From Flectonema sp. DT1601 (lineage: Eukaryota; Euglenozoa; Diplonemea; Diplonemida; Diplonemidae): DNA of 64,000 bases. The notes below the pieces were generated by a model. It did not search any database, was not told the origin of the DNA, and saw only the letters and a program-made list of their open reading frames with translations. The DNA lies in contig OZ025861.1 of NCBI GenBank assembly GCA_964019425.1, forward strand, positions 62,001-126,000. Reading direction: 5' to 3'. The position numbers and the translations under genes were made by a program. This document shows, piece after piece, positions 9,401 through 19,259 of this stretch (its first letter is position 1; every line of letters starts with the position of its first letter).

Positions 9401-12400
9401 AATATTATCTCGTCAGCGGTATATTTTAAGCGGTGTTGACTTTTGGTTGAAATTTCATGAGGATCCGAAGACCCGTCATATTGACGTGCAAATAGTCTAT
9501 CATCATATAGAGACTGAAGGGTGGTGTGCATGTGAGAGAGAGAGAGAACAGGAAAACAATATTATCTCGTCAGCGGTATATTTTAAGCGGTGTTGACTTT
9601 TGGTTGAAATTTCAGTAAGGTCCGAAGACCCGTCATATTGACGTGCAAATAGTCTATCATCATATAGAGACTGAAGGGTGGTGTGCATGTGAGAGAGAGA
9701 GAGAACAGGAAAACAATATTATCTCGTCAGCGGTATATTTTAAGCGGTGTTGACTTTTGGTTGAAATTTCATGAGGATCCGAAGACCCGTCATATTGACG
9801 TGCAAATAGTCTATCATCATATAGAGACTGAAGGGTGGTGTGCATGTGAGAGAGAGAGAGAACAGGAAAACAATATTATCTCGTCAGCGGTATATTTTAA
9901 GCGGTGTTGACTTTTGGTTGAAATTTCAGTAAGGTCCGAAGACCCGTCATATTGACGTGCAAATAGTCTATCATCATATAGAGACTGAAGGGTGGTGTGC
10001 ATGTGAGAGAGAGAGAGAACAGGAAAACAATATTATCTCGTCAGCGGTATATTTTAAGCGGTGTTGACTTTTGGTTGAAATTTCATGAGGATCCGAAGAC
10101 CCGTCATATTGACGTGCAAATAGTCTATCATCATATAGAGACTGAAGGGTGGTGTGCGTGTGAGAGAGAGAGAACAGGAAAACAACATTATCTCGTCAGC
10201 GGTATATTTTAAGCGGTGTTGACTTTTGGTTGAAATTTCATGAGGATCCGAAGACCCGTCATATTGACGTGCAAATAGTCTATCATCATATAGAGACTGA
10301 AGGGTGGTGTGCATGTGAGAGAGAGAGAGAACAGGAAAACAATATTATCTCGTCAGCGGTATATTTTAAGCGGTGTTGACTTTTGGTTGAAATTTCAGTA
10401 AGGTCCGAAGACCCGTCATATTGACGTGCAAATAGTCTATCATCATATAGAGACTGAAGGGTGGTGTGCGTGTGAGAGAGAGAGAACAGGAAAACAACAT
10501 TATCTCGTCAGCGGTATATTTTAAGCGGTGTTGACTTTTGGTTGAAATTTCATGAGGATCCGAAGACCCGTCATATTGACGTGCAAATAGTCTATCATCA
10601 TATAGAGACTGAAGGGTGGTGTGCATGTGAGAGAGAGAGAGAACAGGAAAACAATATTATCTCGTCAGCGGTATATTTTAAGCGGTGTTGACTTTTGGTT
10701 GAAATTTCATGAGGATCCGAAGACCCGTCATATTGACGTGCAAATAGTCTATCATCATATAGAGACTGAAGGGTGGTGTGCATGTGAGAGAGAGAGAGAA
10801 CAGGAAAACAATATTATCTCGTCAGCGGTATATTTTAAGCGGTGTTGACTTTTGGTTGAAATTTCAGTAAGGTCCGAAGACCCGTCATATTGACGTGCAA
10901 ATAGTCTATCATCATATAGAGACTGAAGGGTGGTGTGCATGTGAGAGAGAGAGAGAACAGGAAAACAATATTATCTCGTCAGCGGTATATTTTAAGCGGT
11001 GTTGACTTTTGGTTGAAATTTCAGTAAGGTCCGAAGACCCGTCATATTGACGTGCAAATAGTCTATCATCATATAGAGACTGAAGGGTGGTATGCGTGTG
11101 AGAGAGAGAGTGAACAGGAAAACAATATTATCTCGTCAGCGGTATATTTTAAGCGGTGTTGACTTTTGGTTGAAATTTCATGAGGATCCGAAGACCCGTC
11201 ATATTGACGTGCAAATAGTCTATCATCATGTAGAGACTGAAGGGTGGTGTGCGTGTGAGAGAGAGAGTGAACAGGAAAACAATATTATCTCGTCAGCGGT
11301 ATATTTTTAAGCGGTGTTGACTTTTGGTTGAAATTTCAGTAAGGTCCGAAGACCCGTCATATTGACGAGCAAATAGTCTATCATCATGTAGAGACTGAAG
11401 GGTGGTGTGCATGTGAGAGAGAGAGAGAACAGGAAAACAATATTATCTCGTCAGCGGTATATTTTTAAGCGGTGTTGACTTTTGGTTGAAATTTCAGTAA
11501 GGTCCGAAGACCCGTCATATTGACGTGCAAATAGTCTATCATCATGTAGAGACTGAAGGGTGTGAGAGAGAACAAGTAGAAAACAATAAAACAAACCATT
11601 TCACCATCTTCCAGAGCTGCCTCGCGTTCTTCTTTCGCTTGTTCAAGTTTGAATAAAAGATGAACCATAGCTTCTTCATGTCCAGCAAGCATACTTCGAA
11701 TTGTTGGTGTGGTAAAGACGTGTTCGAGTTGTACGAAAAGTGTTTCAGGAATGCGAGCTAATTGAGTGGCATCAACTTGAGTATCTTTGAGTTCTTTCTC
11801 AACACGTCCAAGTCGTCGTAGTCCATTGTTGATACTGACTTTGTGAGGTTCGTATTGCTCTACGTCTTGGAATTCATTTTTAAGTTTTTGAAGATTAGCT
11901 GCCTGTTGTATTAACTCAAAATACTGAGCCTGTGAATCAGCTGAATATAACTGCGATGTGTGTAATTCTAGTGCGCTATCTCTAACAAGATTCTCAACTG
12001 TGTACTTTGATTTTAAATTCCATCCAGTGCCTCCTTCCATTTGTGTTAATAGTTCGGATGCATTCTTTCTGGTGACAGCGAGGTCTGACTGTTCTCTTCT
12101 ACGATGTGTTTCAAGATTGATAATTATGTCTTCTATTTTATTATGACACTTCTGTAAGTCTTGTTGTTGTTTTAAGAACATCATGTACTCTGCACTTGCT
12201 GCTCCGAGTGAGGAAGGTACGAGGGCACCAGCAGAATTTTCTTTCTTTTTCGCAGCAGAAACAGCAGAACCAGCGGGAGTCCCTTTTTGTTTAGTCGCAG
12301 CAGCTTTCTTTTCAACAGGCGGTGCTGTAGTCGGAATATTTTCAGCAGCTGCTTTCTTCGCTGTTTCGTTTGCGGCAGCAGCGTTTTCACTGACTGCTTC

Positions 12401-12583
12401 TGGTGTGTCAATAATTGCCATCACTTCTTTTTGAGGCTCTTCTTCCAGCAGTGTTGTTGGTGATGCTGCTTGTGAGTCTAAACCGTCTGCTGGCTTTGCA
12501 GCCAGTTTTTCTTTCTTGTTTTTAAAGGTCGTGTAGTTCTGACCCGCAGAGAAGTAATATTCACGAAGAACATCCGTATTCAT
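6474..12583 (-). CDS. Paraflagellar rod (PFR) protein, four exons
   Basis: Exons 12583-11597, 7751-7588, 7525-7342 and 7253-6474 join in frame to about 704 residues, ending in TAA. Exon 1 has an Ala/Pro/Lys-rich extension (about 25-130), then a coiled coil with TQMEGGTGWNLKSKY and DATQLARIPETLFVQLE, matching the conserved EGGT-WNL and DASQLAQVP regions of PFR1/PFR2. The last exon carries further PFR signatures: KEKKIEEVDRQIQTSHI, LNPNAKKFSDVKKEL and ATRAKMVEFKA. Because PFR landmarks lie on both sides of the big intron, this is one gene. PFR1/PFR2 are near 600 residues, so this copy is longer, mainly at the N-terminus. The product should assemble the lattice beside the axoneme. The start follows CTTTTTCAAG, a plausible trans-splice site. 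Which PFR paralogue it is cannot be settled here. Confidence 0.9.
7254..7341 (-). other. PFR intron 3 (88 nt)
   Basis: Donor GTGTGT, acceptor AACAAAAAAAAACAG. Phase 0, between CWAR and MEACERE. Confidence 0.8.
7526..7587 (-). other. PFR intron 2 (62 nt)
   Basis: Donor GTATGT, acceptor AAAAATAATCAACAG. Phase 2. A nearer CAG at 7559-7561 would give a 29-nt intron that also keeps the frame; the longer one is preferred since its size and A-rich end match the other introns. Confidence 0.65.
7752..11596 (-). other. PFR intron 1 (3.8 kb), filled by a minisatellite
   Basis: Donor GTTTGT directly after GAA-ATG at 11597, acceptor ACTACAACCAAAACAG before CTT-CTT-GCA at 7751. Phase 0. It is more than 25 times longer than the other introns, and about 3.7 kb of it is a tandem repeat. 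An acceptor slightly different from the one given cannot be ruled out, but the gene model does not depend on it. Confidence 0.7.
7843..11583. repeat. Tandem array, 24 copies of a ~157-bp unit
   Basis: The landmark GTGTTGACTTTTGGTTGAAA recurs 24 times at about 156-159-base steps from 7865 to 11472. Each unit also holds CGAAGACCCGTCATATTGAC and a GA microsatellite of variable length. Two variants alternate by the sequence after ATTTCA: TGAGGATCC (A) and GTAAGGTCC (B), in the order AABABAAABAABABAABAABBABB. Units are nearly identical, so the array is young or homogenised. It lies wholly inside PFR intron 1. Confidence 0.95.
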
Positions 12584-12823
12584 CTTGTGTGACTCCCCCT
12601 TGAAAAAGTAATGTCAATAAACCTTATACTGAAGTAGACCAGCTGAAGTATGGTACAGAATTTTCCAGAGAAAAGGACTTTTTTAAAAAAAAAAACAAAA
12701 AAAAAATAAAAAAAACGAAGAAATGGGAAAAGATATTCACCCCAAATGCAGCTTGTTAAAGCACTCATTATCTTTTGGGTAAAAAAAAAAGGAAGTGAAA
12801 TAAAGTAGTATAACGAGGTACTT

Positions 12824-15800
12824 TTAAAATTCAACAATTCTCTCTAAATAGATTGCGGCATCATTAAGCATAACTCTACCCAAATGCCAACTACATAACT
12901 GAGTGAAGGTTAGCTGTAGTGTACCGTTAGTGGAATCTTCCGTTGTTGCGGCCTTGTCGAAAATTGAATTTAGCGATTCTTCAGAATAAGTTTCATCTAT
13001 ATCCTCTCCAGAAGACGTGTAAGGGCTGTTTTTTTATAATTAATTAGTTAAGGTAAAGTGAAATAGGGAAATAAATTACATACGTGTAGTGAAACACTAG
13101 GTGCACGGCTTTTTTATCCAACAAGCCACCCTCAGATGCTACAACCGAGAATGCTTTTTGACAGCTGTTTTTTTTTTTTTTTTTGATGTTAACAGAACAA
13201 TGTAATGTAAACTACTAAATAATCATACCCTCTTAAAATCTGTCTATCAGGGCATAAGTATAAAAGAAATTGGATTACGTTGAGTTTACCATCTTCGTTT
13301 TTAAATATATCAAAAATGATCTTTTTGATCTGTCGAGATTTCACTTCTTGATTCGCGACTACATTCGGTAATGGAGAGTCAAACCAAAACGGTACCTCTA
13401 TGAATTGTTCTTCGTTAAGATGGACTATTTCAGCTGTTGGTTCAGAAGACACTTCACACAACCAATCCCGCAATGTAACAATGTCTTTACGTGAAGGAGT
13501 TCCAAGCCATTGTGGTTCACCATTTGAACGAGGAGACCATAGTATTAAGGACATGCACAGTGATCTCCAATCACAAGTACCTTTTTTCAACCAATCCATT
13601 TTATTAAACATTTCTTCAAAAGAACTTTTATTATGCGAATTCCAATGCGGGCTGTCAGTGTGTGCCGCAACCTGTAAAAACAACCTAACAACATCATCTT
13701 TAGATATTAACCCATTCGGTGCTCTTCCTCTAAACTTCTCAACAATGTTAGTGAAGTCTTGTTTTGTTAATTTTGATGTTATGAAATCACTTCCATCACC
13801 TTCTTCTGTAGGTTGTAGATCTCGTTCTTCTGCAGGAATGACATAATAAGTATGACTATTCACTATTAAGTTACTGCCTTGTAAATTTAAAGCAACATCA
13901 AGAACAGACTGCTCTTCGATATGCTCTCTTACGTAGGATGCTAAGGAAGAAATAGCTCTCATTTCAGTTTCGTATGAATTGTTAAGATATCCGTTTAGCT
14001 TGTCGTAGACCGTCGTTGCTCGATTTGAAATTTCTTCTAAAAAGGAGAAGCATTTGACGCAAATAACTTCTAGTCTTTGAGTTAGTAAATCAGACTCACG
14101 CGTCCAAGCAATCCGAGCACGTCTTTCAGCTTCGATTCTATTCTGCTCCTCTTCATTTGATGAAGTTACTGCAGCATCGTTGTCATTGCTGTTAGTTTGT
14201 AGAAGATCTTCGATCCACTCTACAGCTCTCTGATAAACTTTTTGAAATTCATCCACAAGTTCCTTATCCTTATCATCATCTGGGACGTTTCCTCCTTTTT
14301 GTTTTGTTGCTGAAGTTGGTTTCCTACCTCCTTTAGGAACACCTTTTGAGTCTTTGGCATCAACCTCCCTCTTGTCAGTAGTCAAGTCAGGAATTACTTC
14401 ATCTGCCGAAACTTTAATGTCACTATAGAATGACGCTCCGTAGTAAAATATAATTATCCTTCTCGTGAATACAAATCTCGTTAATTCCAACTCGATTAGA
14501 GATGCAAACTGCAACTGAACAGCTTGTCTGAAGATACTATGCCATGGAGCACTTTGATAGGATTGAAGTACTTCTGATACTTCTTGTTTTCTAACATCAG
14601 ATAGCTTCCAAAGGTCTTGTTGTAAAGTATCAACTCGGAGGTGTAGTTCAGCCATGCCGTCCTTTTCTCTACGAAGTTCGATATCGAATGAATTGAACGA
14701 CTGTTGAAACTCTGATAACTTTTGCTGTCGGATATTCGGTTTTGAGAGGATTTCTTTGAAGTGTTTGGAGTTGAGGATGAAATGATCAGCAGTTTGAAGT
14801 TTCAGTCTTCGCAGCTCCACAAAGACGTCAGACAGACCTGCTTCAAAGATCCGAGTCATGTCTTCCCATTGTTGAATTATAGTCCTCGCGACATCATCAG
14901 ATAAGATGATTGGAACTGTTAGTCGTGATTGACCTCCAACTTGATTTGATGATTCAGGTGTTGCCGTCGCCGGACTTGATCTAGGCTGTCCATCAGTATT
15001 ATTATAATTCGCAGCCTCATCAGCAGTTTTCAAAGCCTGCTGTTCATTCCTTTCTTGGACTTGCTTTTGGTAGCGGAGTTCATCTTGCTGGCGCTTCTCT
15101 CTGATTGCTAGTCGAGTGGCATGTCTTTTACCAGCCTGTTCATTCTTTTCAATGCAAATCTGCACTTCTTCCAGTGCTCGTTTGGTGATTTGGTCTAAAG
15201 AAAGACCCTCGCACTCGATGTCTTTATGAATGTCGTGACCGTTGTTGTAAAGCCAAGCAACTATTCTCTTTTTGTCATGTCTAAAAGAAGTCAACTTTGT
15301 ATGTAGCAGTTCCATATCACAAGTTGTTCTATCACACTCGAGGAGTCGATTAACAGTAGCGTCATCTGGAGGGTTGTATGTTAAGTGATATTTGTTACCA
15401 GTCATTGGGTCCACTCTCTCTCCAGCATATCGAATAGAAACTTCAGAGTCAGAAACTTCAAAGCAGAGCACCAGATCGAAGGCAGACTCGTCAGGGTCAC
15501 AACTCTCATTAAGAAGTTTTAATTCCTCTTCTGTGTATGGAGCGACAGGTTCAATTGGTGTTTGATGACCTTCAACTGGACTAGCTCCACGTGAAGAATT
15601 ATCACCTTCAGCTGATTGCTTTGGTGATGTAGGAGGTACTTCTTCTTTAGCGTCTTCGGTTTGTTCATTTTGATGATCATCATCTGTAGTTGATTGGCTG
15701 GGTTTCTTACTACAGCTGATAGTTGAAATGTATTCTTCTGGAGCAAGAGGGAATGCTGGACGCTTTTCTTCTGCGATGCTCTGAGAGTAAGTTGTTAGCT

Positions 15801-17694
15801 TTTCTTCCATCATACGAAGTTGAGTACTAGTTCTGGGAAACCCTTCCAGGATTAATCCTTTCTTGGTAACTTTTGAACTAGTCTCCGGTTCCTCAACTGA
15901 CCCCATTTCAGAAGTAATTTCACTCTGTCGCTTTACTTGCTTATAATAATTAACAGCCAAGTTAACGAGAGAAGCGTCGCTAACTTCTTTTCCAGAATCA
16001 AGTTCGTCTTTTGCCAAACGAGTCAATTCTAATCTTTCAGTCAGGAGATCCTTTAGTATTCCATCATTAGTATCTCCAACAACAGCAGCTGTACCTCTAC
16101 ATAATCCATTCAGTGCCTCAGTTAGGATATTTCTTATCGAAATGCTGTTAAAATTAAATTGCTCCGCGACGGCTTTTGCCACCACCGACTTACCTGAAAG
16201 AGGTTTTCCAGTTAAGAGAACGAGCATGAATCCGTTCATATCTTTTCTTTTAAAAGGAGCTCTTGTTGGATATAAAACTTTATTCACATCATTTAGTATC
16301 GTACAGATGTGTTCATTAAAAGGTTTCGTTGGTGCCGTAGCTGCAGTTGACCATTCATTTGTTCTCCAACAGTAATTTTTAATTTCTTCCTTATTCATAA
16401 GTCGGAGGATATCGAGTGACTCGTCTGAAACCTGTGGCTTTGATGGGGAACTCGCAGCTTCCTCTGTAGCGTCTCTGGTGGGTGGGTCTTTTGATTCTTT
16501 AGTAGGGGATTCCTCTTTTTTAATAGCTGCAACGGATTGTCTTTTCGCAACTGAGAGTCGTTTTCCCGGAGCTATCGACTGACGCTTTGTAGATTGAGGT
16601 TCTTCAGTCTCTGAAGGGTCCTCTTCTTTTGGCATTTCACCTATCAATGTTTCGCATTCAGGAAGTTCATCCGCAGGCTCGATTCCACAAGCGCCTTGAT
16701 GAAATTGGAATAACCATTCTTTCCATAAGTGTTCAGGAACGAGTGCTTTCTTACCAAATGTAGTGTTCAGTGAGTCAGTTCTCTCACGGTAATCAATAGC
16801 TTGCCAGGCGATATAGAAGATGTCGTTGCACACTTCGGTGCAGAATTTGTTTCTTTTTGCTTTCTTTTCCTTCTCTTTTGCGTTTATTACTATCTGAACC
16901 TTCTCTAGTTCTTCAGACCTTCTGGATTCGTATAATTCACATTCCTTTTCTCGTAGGTGAGTTGTTAAGTTTTTATGTTCGGCTTCGTCCATTCTTTTGC
17001 GTTCGTCGTATTGTGCTTCTCTGAATTTACGATTAGCTACCATTACTTGTTTCCATTGAGCTTGTTTTTGTAGTTCTTGGCCGAGGTTGCGTTCGTCTTT
17101 TGATTGCTTCATTATCTTTTCGAGGAGCCTTTCTTGTTTTTGTTTTTCATAAATACTTTTGTACACACTCTGCTGATCGAGTAGCATTTTCTGACGTCTC
17201 TTAGTGCGTTCTTTTCTTCCCGCAACTTCTTCATGTTTTCTTGTACGAATCCTATTTATGTAGTCATCGTCGTTGTGAGTGTGAGTGGGTGCTGTGGTTT
17301 CACTTTTTGCTCCAGTTGAGATTCCGAGTCGTCTTAGATTTTGTTCGAAGCTATCAATTCCAGTTGTCATGACTTTCTCAGCATTCTTTGCAGTCTGAGC
17401 AAGTCTGGTTGCCACGTGATCTCTGACTTCACTTTCAAGTTGTTTTTCTCGTTGTCTTTCTTCCTTAAAGATTCTCATATTGGATCTGTGACTTGCCCTT
17501 CCTTGACTCTCCCAAGTCTTATTCTCAACTCGTTTCATCATCGCCGTTTCTCGTAATTGCATTCTCGTGCTCATACGGGTTTCTTCCATTAAACGGATTT
17601 CATCTTCTTGAAGTTTTTTTTTATTATACTCATGAGCTTTGTCGTTGAATCTTCGTTCAATCTCAGGCGGATCTCTGTAAGTGTCCAGAGGCAT
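12824..17694 (-). CDS. SPEF2/CPC1-like central-pair protein, three exons
   Basis: Exons 17694-13229, 13164-13084 and 13025-12824 encode about 1,582 residues ending in TAA. Residues 1-290 are a highly charged coiled coil. A nucleoside-monophosphate-kinase-like domain begins with a P-loop GKPLSGKS near 495 and has LILEGFPRTSTQ further on, interrupted by a Glu/Ser-rich insert. Coiled coil follows, then a C-terminal region with DWRSLCMSLILWS, an EF-hand-like segment and FLLYLCPDRQILRGCQKAFS, matching the end of SPEF2/KPL2. This is the protein of the C1 central-pair apparatus (CPC1 in Chlamydomonas), needed for flagellar beating. The last two exons are needed to complete that region. The usual N-terminal calponin-homology domain is not seen: the first ATG follows a pyrimidine-tract AG by 60 nt. 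That 60-nt leader is open in frame, so a missing upstream exon cannot be excluded. Confidence 0.85.
13026..13083 (-). other. SPEF2-like gene intron 2 (58 nt)
   Basis: Donor GTATGT, acceptor ATTATAAAAAAACAG, with CTTAACTAAT upstream as a possible branch site. Phase 2. Confidence 0.8.
13165..13228 (-). other. SPEF2-like gene intron 1 (64 nt)
   Basis: Donor GTATGA; the 3' end is a run of about 18 A followed by CAG. TGTTAAC upstream is a possible branch site. Phase 2. Confidence 0.8.
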
Positions 17695-17754
17695 TATTGT
17701 GATTAAATTATGGAGATTGCGTTTTTTTTCTCGTTTCTCAGAGAATTCGTCTCC

Positions 17755-17774
17755 CTATATAACGGAAAAAAAAA
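17755..17774 (-). promoter_or_regulatory. Probable trans-splice acceptor of SPEF2-like gene
   Basis: Minus strand TTTTTTTTTCCGTTATATAG. The AG at 17755-17756 is 60 nt above the ATG. Its T-tract differs from the A-tracts of the same gene's cis-introns. Confidence 0.5.
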
Positions 17775-19259
17775 TTACAATAATACTACTAACAACCTAA
17801 TTGGTACTTCATTAGTCTGTGTTGAAGAGATGGTATGAGACAACAACAATACAAATCAAAAATAATTTTTTATTAGAAGTAATAAATAAATAACTAAGTT
17901 GCGTTGTATTGGTTGAAGTGACTAAATGGTAGTATTTGGGGAGAGGAGGAGGTTTTTGAGAGAAATAAAAACAAAAGTGTTTTTTTTTATTTTTTTTTTT
18001 TTTTTTTTGTGAAGCCGATAAATAATCGAATATAACCTTACGTTAGTATTAACGAAAAACAACCTCCCATCATGCCGGGGGGTTGGTTAATCACAAATAA
18101 ATAAAATAATCAGTCACTAAGACGTGGATCAGGTAATTCACACCTTGAAACAATGTGTCTTTCGCTGTGGCGAAGAAATTTCAAGATAAGAACAACTTTC
18201 GTACTATTACGTCAATTTGTTGTGTATTTTACTAAGTTCATAGTCACACGGCGAGGTTCGTGTAAGATATGACAGGTGTGTCCGACAATAGTAGACAAGG
18301 ATGACAAGTTAGTTGTTAATAAAACAACAAACCAACAAAAGTATAAAATATGTAAAAGGATAGATATCTGATGAGTACTACACTCTCTTCACGAGGAATA
18401 CTTCAGTTAGATGACGTAGGTCGTTCTACTGACTGCCTTGCAACAACTCAAACAGAGAAAGGGCAGGCTGCGTAGTAGACAAACAACCACATAAATTATA
18501 ACTTTTTTAGGCAATTTCTTTCTTTTTTCCTTCTCCTTTTTTTTGCAGTTCTGGCAGTGTGGAGACGACAAGTTTTTCGCTGTCCTCCCCCCCCCCCCCC
18601 CCGCAACCAATCTGTGAAGGAAGCTTACCCTGAAGAATGATTAGGAATGTAGAAAGTACACTACCTAACAGACCATAAGTATATTAGCGATAAGTTAGTT
18701 TGCGAGCCCGACCTACAATCGAGTACCGGTTAGATAGACGCAACAGGGTGGAACGGTTAACCACCTGTTGAGTCCCTAATACTACGATTAGGTAAAATAT
18801 ATTATTTTGAGATAGAATAAAAAAAACCACTTGTTGTTATGGAATCGGTTAAGGGAATCAGAAATTTAAAAAAAAAAGAAAAGAAAAAAAAAAAATATAT
18901 AGGGCTTAATTTCCATGAAACCCCCTAAAGAGAAAAAAAAAAAAAAATAATAAGTAACAGAAAACGTACGCAAGCGGACAAAAACTAATTTTTCTCGGTG
19001 CAAAGTCGGTAAGCGGCTTACAACCGAAACCCAAAGGCAAACGAAAGTAATGAGAGGGACAAGAAACGGAAAAAGACAACACAAGAATTTGATATGCAAA
19101 TGATGATGTCTGTGCTGCTCTCTATTGTCTACTGGTTTGTCAGAGACCGCAACTAATTAACTTTTATCGTCGGAAGAAGGGAGAAGAAAACTTTGACTAA
19201 ACTTGAATAATTCCCCCCCTTGAAAGGAGACATAACGAATTAAAGGTACTCAACAGTAT
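17775..19259. other. Intergenic region with tandem hairpins
   Basis: About 1.5 kb without a supportable protein gene. I looked here for a calponin-homology exon of the SPEF2-like gene and saw none. It has homopolymers (T19 near 17990, C16 near 18587) and, at 18741-18792, two adjacent hairpins. The frame at 18407-18610 is an artefact of the C run. Confidence 0.5.

Noticed and set aside
8274..11310. Repeated 61-86-codon frames on both strands of the minisatellite
   Set aside because: They arise from the 157-bp repeat being open in several frames. Unit length is not a multiple of three, the frames end within one or two units, and the array lies inside the PFR intron.
13400..13846. Plus-strand 148-codon frame
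   Set aside because: It is a shadow of the SPEF2-like coding sequence on the other strand.
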